Made by a program: the position numbers and the translations under genes. Shown here one piece after another: positions 19,905 through 30,428 of a stretch of DNA of 64,000 nt. How positions within the stretch are numbered: the first letter of the stretch is position 1; each line of letters starts with the position of its first letter. The stretch comes from Neoceratodus forsteri. Taxonomy: Eukaryota; Chordata; Ceratodontiformes; Ceratodontidae. The stretch is taken from NCBI GenBank assembly GCA_016271365.2, contig CM057459.1:817281001-817345000 (forward strand). Reading direction: 5' to 3'. The notes under the pieces were generated by a model that was not told the DNA's origin, ran no database searches, and saw only the letters and a program-made list of their open reading frames with translations.

Positions 19905-20580
19905 TGTGTTGTGCATGGCTGGTGGTCTTGCCCCCAGCATGCAATAGCATCCATGAAGTAATGATACTCACACTCCTCAAGCAGCTGGGTCTGGCGCTGA
20001 TGCTGCTGCTGCTGGGGTGCAACACCCACCGGCACCGGGGCCCTGGCACGGCCCTCCTCACCCCGTGCCTGCATCCTCACATCTCGGCCTGTGGGAGACA
20101 TATGTTGAGACAAACATCAGTTTGACTCCAAAGCAGACTGCCCCCTGCCCCAGTGAGAGTGCCTGCCCACACAGCCAGACCCATGCATCTCACACCTGCA
20201 CACACTGACACAGCCAACCATGGCAGAGCCATCACCTATGCACAGCCACCAAAACACACTCACACCCCTACAGAGAATACAGGTGCATAGATGGTACACC
20301 CACCTGGCCTAGGCACCACGCCCCGCCAGGCACGTGACCGCAGCCGATCAAGAAGCTCCAGATCCCTCCGGCGGAGGTCACCATACCGGTGCAGGCACTG
20401 CTCAGCTGACTGGCACCGTCCACTGACCCCCACCAGGTCAGTGGCCACTTGCTGCCACACCTGCATCCTGGCAATGGTGAGGGGTGCCTCACCATAAAGT
20501 GCCCCATAGTGGGGCTCCACTAGGGCCACCAAGTTGACCAGTTCGACTGGGCTCCACTGAACTGCTCTTCTGTGAGCCAT

Positions 20581-21326
20581 GGTACCAACTTTACAGCAGG
20601 CAATATGGCGCCCGGCTGGCGTGGCTTGCGATGGAGATGTTGCGCAATAGACCACCACAGGTTCCAATCGCGCTGTTCGAACAGCGCCGTCACTTCACAG
20701 AGCGCTGTCACCAGACAGCGCAATAGGGCCATACACATGGCAGCCGAACAGGGCCAGGGGGCAAAGGTCAGACACAAGGTTATGGGCAATGACGCAAGGC
20801 CACGCACAGCGCCATCTGACGTATACACATCCTGCGCGACCGACCAGCTGCATACCAGTGCCACAGCGCCATATAGTGCCCAGTGCTGTAGCGCCACTGG
20901 CACAATGGTGGCCATGGCCTGAATTGCCAATCGCGCACAGCACGTCAGCAGCGCGGCAGATGCCTGCGTAAGCTATCTGGGCATGCGCAATGCAGTGTAC
21001 CACACAGTCACAGATCTGCGCCATTGGCTCAGCCAACTCAACTGTATTGCGCTAAGCGCAAATTCGCGATATTCAGCCGACACATGCAAATCATCTGATC
21101 AGCCATTCAAAGGCTCAGTGGCACGATTTGCATGTCATTATAGTTGCTCCACTCCTAATTTGCATGCACTGCACTGTAAATGTGCGACATTGGGCTGCGC
21201 TGGCCAGATTCGGTTACTGCAGGTGAGAGGTGAGTTGCATGCTGTGTGATGTTATGGACAATGGTCATGGGAAAATGCTGTAGACTGCACAGTGACAGGT
21301 GTCCACTTGCCCCCATACAGATCGCC
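20581..21326. promoter_or_regulatory. Shared divergent promoter region with octamers
   Basis: This 746-bp region separates the start codons of the two divergent Myb-like genes. It has three copies of the octamer ATGCAAAT/ATTTGCAT (21,084-21,091, 21,126-21,133 and 21,158-21,165), which is the binding site of POU/Oct factors. It also has a cluster of GCGC-containing motifs (for example TTGCGCTAAGCGCAA at 21,044-21,058 and GCGCAATAG at 20,717) like those at the transposon ends. Octamers drive many vertebrate promoters, so bidirectional transcription is plausible. A splice acceptor CCCCATACAG just before the plus-strand ATG suggests a 5' untranslated exon. Confidence 0.5.
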
Positions 21327-22996
21327 ATGACCGAGCAAAGCCAAGGTGAGGGTGAGGACGGTGGGCAGGAGGAGGCCCAACTTTACCCCAGCAGAGACAG
21401 AGGCCCTCTTCCAGGCCTACCTGGATGAGGAGCCAGTACTGAGTGGATGGAGGGGCACCCCTCAGTCCCGTGCGGCTGCATGGGAGGGGGTAGCTCGGGC
21501 CGTGAACCTGCACGGAAGCCACCAGCACTCCATGCAGGAATGCAAGAAGAAGATGGGGACAGACCACAGGAGGTTGAAGGAGAAGGTGGCAGCCTTCAGG
21601 GCGGCACATGCTGGCACTGGCGGGGGCCCGCCAGTGGTGTTGGAGCTGACCCCGGCTAAGGAGACACTGGTTGCATCAATGCAGCAGAGCGCTATTGAGG
21701 GTGTACCAGGAGGTGGATTCCAGACAGGTGGAAGCCCATCACTGCACGGTATGACATGGTGGTGGTGTTGGGGGTTGGGGGAAGGTTGTTCACATGCACT
21801 CACATGTACTCTCTTTCTGTTACAGATCCTGTTCGTCTTCAGGAGATGGTGGTGGTGGGTCCAGGCAGTGATGATGACCTGCTGGACATGGAGGAGGGTC
21901 CATCCACCTCTATCACCAGCCAGCAGGCACTGCAGCAGCATGCACGCTGGGCCACCAACTCTGGTGTCGGTGATTCAGGTGCAGGGGGTGCACAGCCTGT
22001 GTCTCAGCAGTCTGGAATGCAAGCATGCCAGCACGCTGTGACTATGGCTGTAGCACGTACCTGCACCATTGATGATGCAAGGACTGCAATGGGCAGTGAT
22101 AGGTGTGTGTCCCATGACAGACACACAGCAGGCCAGCACGTGCCCCTGGGTCTTTCTGGTTCCAACTTGTGTACCAGCATGCTGGCACAGTCCCAGGCTG
22201 TGCCTGTCAGCACTGGTGGGGCAGCACCGGTGGCTGTGCAGGTGTCTGGCACTGTTGCTAGCACAGCGGTGGAACAAGTGGACCCTGGGGCACAGCAGGT
22301 GGCGGGGCAGCAGCAGCAGTCACCCACCAGGTCTGGGGTACAGTGTCAAGCGGTGGCACATGTCCGCCGCCCTTTTATCTGCCCATTCCTGGTCATGGCA
22401 AACAGCGCCCACCCTCAAGGGGTGTTGTGCATCAGGACCTTTCACACCCTGGGGGACAGGATGCCGTCGGGGCACAGTACCCATTGGATGAGCACACCCG
22501 CCTGCTGCGGGAATCAGTACAGCTGCAGAGGCGGGTTGCAATGTCCGTGGAGGCACTGTCTGTGGCTGTGGAGTGGCACAGCAGGGAGTGTGCTCTGGAC
22601 CGTGCAGAGCTGGTGCGTATGCGGACGGATGTGACCGCCACCATTGACAGGCTGACCCAGGCAGTGGTCTCTGTCGTGGATGCATTGGGCACACAGTCAG
22701 GTGCCCCTTTACTGCACACCCCACACAGTTCACTCTCCACTCCCCGTTCCCGGCATCATGCGACACCAGGCCTGTCGACGCCGGGTTCTGCTGTGGCCAT
22801 CCCGAGCACCCCTGGTGCAGGTTTGTTCGGCATGCTGCAGACCCCTGTGCGGGCAAGGTCGCGTTCACGCAGTGGGAACCCTGGTGGTGCAACAGTGCCA
22901 CCCCATGTGGCCCCTGCTCAGCCTGCCAGTGCTGTTGGGTCATGGTGGGGCCACCCACGCATCCGCGGTGGCCGTGGGACAGTGCTGCATGATTGA
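21327..22996 (+). pseudogene. Harbinger NAIF1-type Myb/SANT-like gene 1
   Basis: This is the usual Harbinger partner protein, which in known systems binds the transposon ends and helps bring the transposase to the nucleus. ATG at 21,327 gives MTEQSQ; a 1-nt shift then leads to the Myb frame RRRPNFTPAETEALFQAYL, WEGVARAVNLHG, SMQECKKKMGTDHRRLKEKV. The NAIF1-family hallmark TGGGPP followed by ELTPAKE comes next. The donor CACG|GTATGA (21,748/21,749) and acceptor TCTGTTACAG (21,825) restore the frame (GD-PVRLQEMVV). The acidic SDDDLLDMEEG and a glutamine/serine-rich middle follow. A second frame change near 22,340-22,440 leads to the helical LLRESVQLQRRVAMSVEAL and VRMRTDVTATIDRLTQ, and an SR-rich tail ending at 22,996. 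Two frame changes suggest recent inactivation, unless one is an unseen intron. Confidence 0.7.
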
Positions 22997-23458
22997 GCTG
23001 TCTCCCAGTGTGGGCCCTGTCTGGTGCTGCCATGTGTGCAATGTGTGTCATGGTGGGCAGTGCACTGCTGGGTGCTCTGCTCACCACGCCGACACACGGA
23101 CCACCTGCACACCCTCCCAACTGCTGTCCACAGGTGCGTGTGCATGATGATGCCTGCATTGTACTGTACACCAAGGTGCAAGGGTGCCCAGCATCTGACA
23201 CACATACTTGGACAGTACAGGTGGTGGGGGTGGTCGTGGTGCTGTGTGTTAGCAATGTCGGTTCTGCTGTGCTGTGCATGTGGCCATGCACGCCTGTGCC
23301 TGGTGTGTGTGTGTCCATATGAGTGCTCACCCCTCCCTGATGGTGTGTTTGTATGCCTGAACCCTTCCACTCCCCTGGCCGTCATGCACCCCTGGTGTGT
23401 TACCCTGAGTGCCTGTGGTTTGCGCATGGACAGTGTTGGTTGCACATGTCCCCTTGAC
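22997..23458. other. Intergenic between Myb gene 1 and transposase
   Basis: TG-rich non-coding DNA between two convergent genes, likely the 3' untranslated parts. I see no clear AATAAA on the plus strand close to 22,996. Confidence 0.4.
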
Positions 23459-24866
23459 TTACCTGTGTTCTGCATAGTGCTCCTCTTTGATGGTGTCCTG
23501 GTGCAGCTGGGCCTGCCGGATCAGTCGGGGGTCCCGCCTTCCTAGGGGGGGCTGCTCATCACCATCAACACCGGCGCCACTGGCGTCCCCATCGCTGTCC
23601 CCCTCTTCAACCTGTATGGCTATCCCATAGTCTTTGGCCATGTCATGCAGGATGCAACAGGCCAGGAATATCCCACAGGCCTTTTGGGGGCTGTACTGTA
23701 GGGCACTGCCAGAGGTGTCTAGGCATCAGAAGCGTGCCTTGAGCATCCCAAACACCCACTCTACGGTGTTGCGTGTGGAAACATGTGCCTCATTATAGCG
23801 TTGCTGCGATGGGGTCATGGGGCGCCGGCACAGTGTGAGCAGCCAGGGATGGAGTGGGTATCCGCTGTCACCTGTGTGGAGATAGTGGAGGTCAGTCTCA
23901 TGTTCAGGTCCATATTGCCCATATTCCTGTGTGCCACTACCATGGCACCTGTGGCATTCCCACCCTTGACCTGAGTTTGCATTCCATACATGTGTACTCA
24001 CCCACTAGATGTCCTGTGGGGATGTTCCCACTCTTGAATCGATGGCACAGTGTGGACTGATACCATATGAAGGCATTATGTGCTCTGCCAGGGTGTGTGG
24101 CACAGACACTGATTATGCGCCCAGTGGCATCACACACCACCTGGCAGTTGACACTGGAGAATCCCTTTCTGTTCCTATATGAAAGCCCATCAGGGCCAGG
24201 TGGCGTGCGAATGGCCACATGGGTGCAGTCTATGGCCCCTAGCACGCCAGGCATATGTGCTACCCTGTGGAACTCCTGCATGTTTGCTGTACACTCTGCT
24301 GCGGTGCTGGGGAAATGGATGTACTCCGCAGCATGTGGCAGCAGTGCACTGAGGAATTGGGTGAGGATGCGTGACGTTGCCGACTGTGTGATGCCTGTGG
24401 TGTCCCCTGTCGGCCTCTGGAAGGTGCCCGTGGTGAGCAGGCACATGCAGGCTGTCACCTTGGTCTCCACCAACAGAGCGTGACTCCATCGTGAGGGTGC
24501 CTGCATCACATCACTGCACAGCTCACAGAGCCGTCTCAGTATTGCCCTGTTCAGGCGGTACCAGCCCAAGATCTCTACATCTGTGTACAGCTCAAAGCTG
24601 ATGCGGGCACGGTACTGCCTGTTGGGGGCATACCACCGAAGGGCCCTTCCACGGCCAAGTCCCCCTGCAGCATGCATTCTCACCCCCCTCATTACAGCTT
24701 CCATGTGGAAGCTGGCACTGTCCATCTCCCTGGCTTCTGACCCCCCCGGCTGCTGTTGCTGTGTTACCCCCGCTGTCCTCATTGCTACTTCCACTGCACC
24801 GGGCACCCCCCGCTGGCCTCTATAACCTATGGCCCATGCTTTCCTTGCCTGCCCTAGCCTGTCTGT

Positions 24867-24902
<36 letters not shown>

Positions 24903-24908
24903 CCCCAT
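23459..24908 (-). pseudogene. Harbinger (HARBI1-type) transposase, one nonsense codon
   Basis: This DDE transposase would cut and move the element. ATG at 24,908; exon 1 to 24,002, intron 24,001-23,872 (130 nt, GTGAGT donor, CCACACAG acceptor), exon 2 to the stop at 23,459. The join gives 1,320 nt, 439 codons plus stop, and restores the motif LVGDSGYPLHPWLL. Catalytic candidates are D227 (GAIDCTHVAI), D304 (VGDSGY) and E340 (NTVEWVFGMLK). The family motifs YRNRKGFSSVNCQVVCD and ALQYSPQKACGIFLACCILH are present. The only defect seen is TGA at 23,728-23,726 (codon 351), where the family has arginine in RFRCLD; CGA to TGA is a common CpG decay. The N-terminal RERERETDRQTTDR comes from a (TC)n repeat, so the true start may be a later methionine, for example the one of MDSASFHMEAV. 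Confidence 0.9.
24862..24903. repeat. (TCTG)n/(TC)n microsatellite
   Basis: TGTC repeats followed by about 10 TC units at the transposase start. Read on the minus strand it encodes the arginine/glutamate run of the predicted N-terminus. Confidence 0.9.
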
Positions 24909-25176
24909 TTGGCAGCTTTGTAGCGTTCTTGCGCCGCTTCCTTGAGCCTTTTTATTTTAGCTCATTTCCGCTAGTGCGCAATTTCCGGCTGTGCCGCTAT
25001 TACGCATCACACAAGTCTTTGAATATTGCATTGCGCTCTTTATGCATAGATCCACCCCCTTTGGTTGCGCATGCCTTCATTTTCATTGCGCTGTTGCTCA
25101 GCATGTTTTCGGTGGCGAACTGCCTTCTCCTTCTGAATATCGTAAATGGCATACTTGACTTGCATGGCGCAATCCT

Positions 25177-25192
25177 TTTGAATATCTGGGCC
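25177..25192 (-). repeat. Harbinger right terminal inverted repeat
   Basis: On the minus strand GGCCCAGATATTCAAA, one mismatch to the left end, followed outside by the second target copy ATA (25,193-25,195). Confidence 0.9.
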
Positions 25193-25195
25193 ATA

Positions 25196-27719
25196 ATGCA
25201 AATCTTACAGCTCATATTACTTAACCTAATATATCAGTATTATTTTAAAATTCAGCAATATGATAATTTAATTTGAAAGCCAAAGTGGAAAAGTAGAACT
25301 GCAGTAACAGTATTGTTAATGATAGCGCAAAATCAAAGTAGATGCAACATTATGCTAGATTTGTACATTATATAAGTCCCTAAGGCAAAAGAAGTGAACT
25401 TAAGTATCAGTAGAAATTTTTTTAACTTCTTACTAGGACAGTTTAGATTTATTACTGCTACCTGCTGTGAGTATTTCTGGCAACTGCTGACATATGTAGA
25501 ATTAATTATATTCTCCAAGCCAAGTAGCCAGAGGGAGCCAATCTGCTGCAATTTACTTAAGTATTCAAGTACACCTTATTAATACAAAGGATACTAACTA
25601 TAATCATAGTGGGTCGTGGCATACTGTGGCTCATAATTATCTGTAGGAAACATAATTTCATACTTTCTTTTTTTAAAATCAACATTGTTGTTTAAATGGT
25701 TACTAAGAAGGATCAAAATGACATAATCTCAGTTACACAGCTATGTATAAATTTAGAATCACTTACCATGCTTATTCTTGTTCCTCTGTCACATCAGAGA
25801 ACTGTGTAAATAGAAGTAATATAAAGAGCACATGGAATGAACAAAGATGAGAGATGAAGAACCAGAAAAATAGGTTGATAGCAAACTGAAAGACATTTGA
25901 AATAGAGAGATAATTAGCAAATCTGTTTTCCTACTCTCTATATTTACATTTAACTGTACTGTGTATCTTGGTCAGTTTTCTTTTTGTTGCTAGCGCCCAT
26001 GGATTATTATAGTGGCTGTACTTCGATTAATTTGAACAATAACTTACTATTTTTATTTAATGTATATTATAAATATATTTTTTGAATTATTGTATCTGTA
26101 TGTTTAACGTATGTATAGCGTTTGCAATGATGATTGGGGTTGATTAAATAAATAAATAAATTTATGAACAATTAAAATGAGAGAAATAAGATGGTTGAAA
26201 GTAATCCTTCCTTTTAGTTTTGTTCTTCAAATAAGCAAAATATGAGGCACTTTAAACACAGAAGTATATTAAGTAAACAGTAACACACAAGTTATGCAGT
26301 TATCTATCTTTGGTATGCTATGAGGCAAAAGGCAATGCATACAACCTTCTGATACCCAGAAAGTATGTATATCACAGTACAAGAAAACTCCCAATAGTGT
26401 GTTACTGTGCTTTAAATTAGTTTATAATTCAAGTGCCCTTCTAAAGTTGTCATTTTTATAAGCTGTCTTTACATCCCATATTTGGACTGTCTCCAGCCCC
26501 TGTTCCTTCTGTCAACTGGAGCGTCATTGCTCACTGGTCTAATATGGTTCACCATTCTGAAGACAATGCAAAGTTGTCTTTTGGATCCCCACAGCATTAC
26601 AAATTCTCACTATGAAGGGACCAAATCTACCAAGTGTGCCCAGGCTTAAAGAGCAGCTGATGCCTTCAGGAGAACTTTATCAAAACATAATATTTATCCA
26701 CAGTCCAGCTTGTATTTCACATTAGTTCTGTTTTCCTCCTCCCCATTATTTATGACTTGTATAATTTGCATGAAAAAAGGATCTTTTCTCCTGAAGAGTT
26801 CATCTATTCCTGTTGCTTTCTTCCTACCTGAGGAAATAATGCACTCCTTGTGACATCACAGTTACTCTCATGGCAACAGATTGTGATGTCACAACACAGG
26901 AGTATGACATGAAGTAGGGAGTAAGCTAAAGAGGCAGATGAACTCTAATGTATAAAGATCATGTATTAATGCAAATGTCCTCAGTAATACATAATGGGGA
27001 GGAGAAAGCAATAGAATATATATGGAATGCAAGCTGAATTGTACCTACTATAAATATGTTTTTAAAAGTTTTCTGTGAGACATCAGCAGCTCTTTAAATC
27101 CACATGTTTGTTGAAGAGGAGTCAGGATTGGGCAGACTAGTGCATATGTTATGGAGGGTATGGCAACATCCCTCATTCGAGAAATGTTTCCCATTCCCCA
27201 GTGTCCAAGTCCCTAATGATCTCACTCCTGATATGTGGGGTTGCTACATGGTCACTTTTAGTGTCCACAGAAGGTGACACTGTAACACAGAGGCTTCCTA
27301 CCATGCCTCCTAAAATCTGAGTGTGCTGCCTCTGCAGTGTTCCACACAAACTAAATTAGCACAGAGTGGGAGACTGAGCTTGCATTGTAAACTCAGATCT
27401 CCCGTGTAAGAGCATGAAGCTCTTCACAGGAGCAACTTGGCCAGGAGAAAGTAGTCATTTTTGAATGTTGTTCTGATCTCACACAATCTTAAAATAGTTC
27501 TAAAACATTTTAAACAAGTGAAAAAGAATAGGAATTTTATGTTGTCAAATTTGGGGCAGTACAGTTTGAAGGCAAGGTTAAAATGCATTTTGGAAAATGT
27601 GTAGTGTGAGAGTTCTCTAAGGTCAGATGAAGATTCTGGAAGCTGGTGTTTGTGTAACATTCAAAAAGGGATTTGATGTCCAATTCCAAGAGAAGTTATG
27701 TCACTATCTGAGGTTATGA
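25196..27719. other. Intergenic, AT-rich, no gene seen
   Basis: I see no coding domain. At about 26,040-26,165 a sequence ending in (TAAA)n with GTATAGCGTTTG resembles the 3' tail of the L2 copy at 53.4 kb (GTATAGCGTTTT), so it may be a LINE 3' end on the plus strand. A hairpin is listed separately at 26,848-26,894. Confidence 0.45.
26848..26894. repeat. 13-bp perfect inverted repeat (TGACATCA)
   Basis: TTGTGACATCACA (26,848-26,860) and TGTGATGTCACAA (26,882-26,894) pair perfectly around a 21-nt loop. The half sites resemble CRE-like TGACATCA. A diverged copy of the loop and right arm occurs at 774-810. Confidence 0.6.
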
Positions 27720-29690
27720 AGTGTACCCATTTTCAGTAAGTGTGAGGGTGCATATTTTAGAAGAGTTTAGAGAACAAAACACAGGGCAGACAAGTGTTTT
27801 GATGGGTCAGATGGCCACATTTTTGCAAAAATTTGAAGAGAAAATTTAAAGAGGGCTCAACAATTTTTGGAGAAGGAAGGGGCATCCTTGGAAAGAAGAG
27901 AGGGATACAACTCAGAGGTATATAGTTTGAGAGCAGAGATGGTTGAACATTTTAGGATGGTAAGGGTGCAGTGTCAAAATTTAAGGAGAGGGCAAATTTT
28001 GTGAGGGGCATTCATTTCACTGGGTGAACTGTCTGAAAAAATGGGGAGGGACGACAGATGCCTGTTTTGAGATGGGTGAAAACTTTGCCAGTAACAAGTG
28101 GAGCAAATTTCTGGAAGGTGACATTTATGAATTATTGAAGGTGTATGGTCTTCACATTTAAGAAACACTGGCAGATGCATGTTTGAGGAATTGAGGCTTG
28201 TGTGACTTCAGTTTTAACAGGAGCAAGATGTGCACATTATTGGAAGGTTGAATGTTACAACAATTTCAGAAGAGGCAAAAGTGCACATTTTTAGCTGGAT
28301 TAGATTTTTAAGACAAGTAAATAAAATTAATTTTCAAAAGGGGAAGGGTGACTGGCCCGGTGGCACTGAGGGTCGAGGCACTGGACTCTACACCTCGCTC
28401 CACACTGGCGACCCAGGTTCAGAAGCAGACCTGGGTCGTCGGGGGTTGGCAGGGGAGGAGAGGGATTGAGTGTCTGTAGGACTGCTCTCCTTCTCTGGGG
28501 AGGGGGGAAGTGCAGCCATCGGTGCACTAGTAGCCCCTTACGGTGGCTGGGGGCCATGCAGTGCATAGGCAGTATGGGGCAACATGCTGGGGCAGACGCC
28601 AGAAAGGAGTGCATGTGGAAGCATGTACTCCTGTCTCTTGGCATCATTGCATGCCTCACTCATCGGGGCAAAACTGAACAGGGAAAACAAGCACCAGTCA
28701 CGGCAGCAGTATGATAGCCATCTCTATGGGGTTAGCTTTTGTCTCCGGGGGGGGGGGAGTGCAGCAACTTTGGATCCAGTCCTGGTGGACGAGCAAGCAG
28801 AGGGACTCTCTACCTCCCCACTGTGGGGGGGGTAAACCATGGGGATGAAGCTGCAGGACCCAAATAGGAGCCAGGAAGGTCCTTAGGACATTGGCCAGAG
28901 ACCATGGAGGATGCCAAGATGCGAAGGCAAGGCTGACTGGTTGCCTGGGGAGAAAAATTACTAGGAAAAAAAAGGGGGAAGGATGCAAATGGGAGAGATT
29001 AGTAGCATAATTCTTTGCATGGACAAGGAAATACATTTTAGAAGGGTTGTAGGGATCACATTTTGGGAGTAACTAGGGCACAGATATTGTGAAAGTATAT
29101 ATACATTTCAGTAGAGGTTATAAATTCATAAATGGTAAATGAGAACGGTAGATATTTCTGGAAGGGTACACATTTTGTTAGAGAAAAAGGTACACACTTC
29201 ATGGGAGAAGAAAGGAGCAAACTTTGCAGAAGACTGATAACAGATTTTAGTTGGTGTAAGAGATGTGACTGTCAGAAAAGTCATGGAGCACCTAGGGGGA
29301 CTGTAAATTAAAGATGGTATGACAGGCACAAGTTTTATGATAGGCAAGGGATCATACTTCAGGAGAGGCAAATTTTGTAGAAGTGTGCTACTTCGGGGTG
29401 ACAAAGGTGCATGTTTGGATGTGGGGAATCTGGGGGAGGCAAGGGCACAAATCTTAGGCTATGTGAAGAGGCAAATTAGGGAAGGGTAAAGAGGCATGCA
29501 TTTTTAGAATGATGAAAGATTCAGGGGCCCAAATTTAAGTATGGTGGATACACATTTCAGCTATTTTGTGAATGTTTTGTGGTACAACTTTCAGATAATG
29601 GATGAGATATAAATTGTAACAGGGTGTATCATGAAGATTTTAGAAACAGAGATATGCATTTTAAATTTGGATAGGGTGCAAGGTTTTGTC
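27720..29690. repeat. Degenerate tandem repeat tract
   Basis: Purine-rich DNA built of diverged short units that contain a GTGCACATTTT-like block followed by AGGAGAGG or GAAGAGG. The period is irregular, about 18-40 bp. A different GC-rich block (28,340-28,930) interrupts the tract, and a G11 run ends it at about 29,691. Confidence 0.55.
28345..28935. mobile_element. SINE-like insertion with tRNA-like head
   Basis: GC-rich block inside the degenerate tandem tract. Its start has an A-box-like TGGCACTGAGG (28,361-28,371) and a B-box-like GGTTCAGAAGC (28,416-28,426) spaced as in tRNA-derived SINEs, within a partly tRNA-like fold (GACCCAGGTTC...GACCTGGGTC). The rest is unknown sequence with two GGGGAGTGCAGC blocks, which may be two inserted copies. 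No poly(A) tail or target duplication is clear. Confidence 0.4.
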
Positions 29691-30428
29691 GGGGGGGGGG
29701 GTCAAGGTGTGGAATATGAGGCCCCAAAACATTAAAATAAATGGACAGTATAGTACTCATTTTTAAAGGCCTCTTTTTTATTGAGCTCCTCCAGTCCATA
29801 GCCTGCTACTGCTGACCCTGCCTGTATACAGCTGACCCAAATCCTCATATTTTTATGATTTGCAGTCATTTCTCTCTCCTGGCTTGTCCTAATCTGGTAG
29901 GCAGCAGTCAGCTTCTCCCTTCCTTGTGTCCCCTCCCATTACTGCTGTATACATACTCATGGTTCAAAAAAGACACTATGGAGGAGACAACTGAAATAAG
30001 CATCTAGGTTTTCTTCTTGGTCCATTACAGGGGTCACTATGGCAGTAGCTGAAGTAGAACAGATGCTGGTTAATGCATATTCTGTGTCAAATAACAGATT
30101 CAACTTCTTTTCATTCACTCTATGCACTACTCCCTCAGGTTTCTCAAGGACTTCTGGCTGTGTGGTGTCTTACTTGCGATAAGACTCTTGTAGACATACA
30201 TGGATAGTATAGTGCAGTTCCTCTGCATTGAAAGCAAAACATACTGCAATGAAGACCCAATGAAAACTTAGTTATGTTGCAGCTGTAAATTCACACAGAA
30301 AAGGAAATATTGGAATGGCTGTGATTATGGCCAGTTCAAGTCAGAAAACCAGGGAAGGAGCTCAAATCTCAGTTCATGCAGATCTAGAAGTGAATGATAG
30401 ACCAATAACTTAGACCAATGTCAATACC
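29691..30428. other. Intergenic, no gene seen
   Basis: Starts with a G-run (29,691-29,701). Short runs such as TTTTTTATTGAGCTCC at 29,771 might mark a retroposon end on the minus strand, but I see no protein similarity. Confidence 0.4.

Larger units (their letters stand above)
18788..20580 (-). pseudogene. Harbinger Myb/SANT-like gene 2, split by a LINE
   Basis: This is the second DNA-binding accessory gene of the transposon. The start at 20,580 sits in an ACCATGG context. Exon 1 (20,580-20,304) encodes MAHRRAVQWSPVELVNLV, LYGEAPLTIARMQVWQQVAT, RCQSAEQCLHRYGDLRRR and DLLDRLRSRAWRG-like text, a Myb/SANT or trihelix-like fold with three spaced helices and conserved tryptophans. The donor CAG|GTGGGT (20,303) and acceptor CTCCCACAG (20,089) keep the frame. 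Exon 2 (20,088-19,905) is glutamine-rich with LLEECEYHYFMDAIACWGQ. A CR1-like LINE then interrupts it. A possible last exon, ending at 18,788, reads AILESIRRHGLRRRCHRG in one frame. It does not resemble the NAIF1-type gene on the other strand. The exon 1-2 model is well supported by phase; the 3' end is a guess. Confidence 0.6.
17724..25192. mobile_element. PIF/Harbinger DNA transposon, near-complete
   Basis: Termini GGCCCGGATATTCAAA (17,724-17,739) and, inverted, GGCCCAGATATTCAAA (25,177-25,192) differ at one base. They are flanked by the direct repeat ATA (17,721-17,723 and 25,193-25,195), the 3-bp duplication length of PIF/Harbinger. The 7,469-bp element includes a later 619-bp CR1-like insertion (counting one target copy), giving about 6.85 kb before that. 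It carries a spliced HARBI1-type transposase (-) and two Myb/SANT-like genes, one on each strand. Many TTGCGC/GCGCAA motifs lie near both ends and in the centre. It is larger than typical Harbinger elements and has one accessory gene more than usual. Confidence 0.9.

Noticed and set aside
22320..23330. 336-codon minus-strand open frame
   Set aside because: It is antisense to the Myb-like gene 1 exon and its 3' region; His/Thr/Cys-rich with no domain. The plus-strand frame has helical, family-like text instead.
28345..28432. A true tRNA gene
   Set aside because: The B-box-like word departs from GGTTCRANNC and the acceptor stem does not pair; at best a SINE head.
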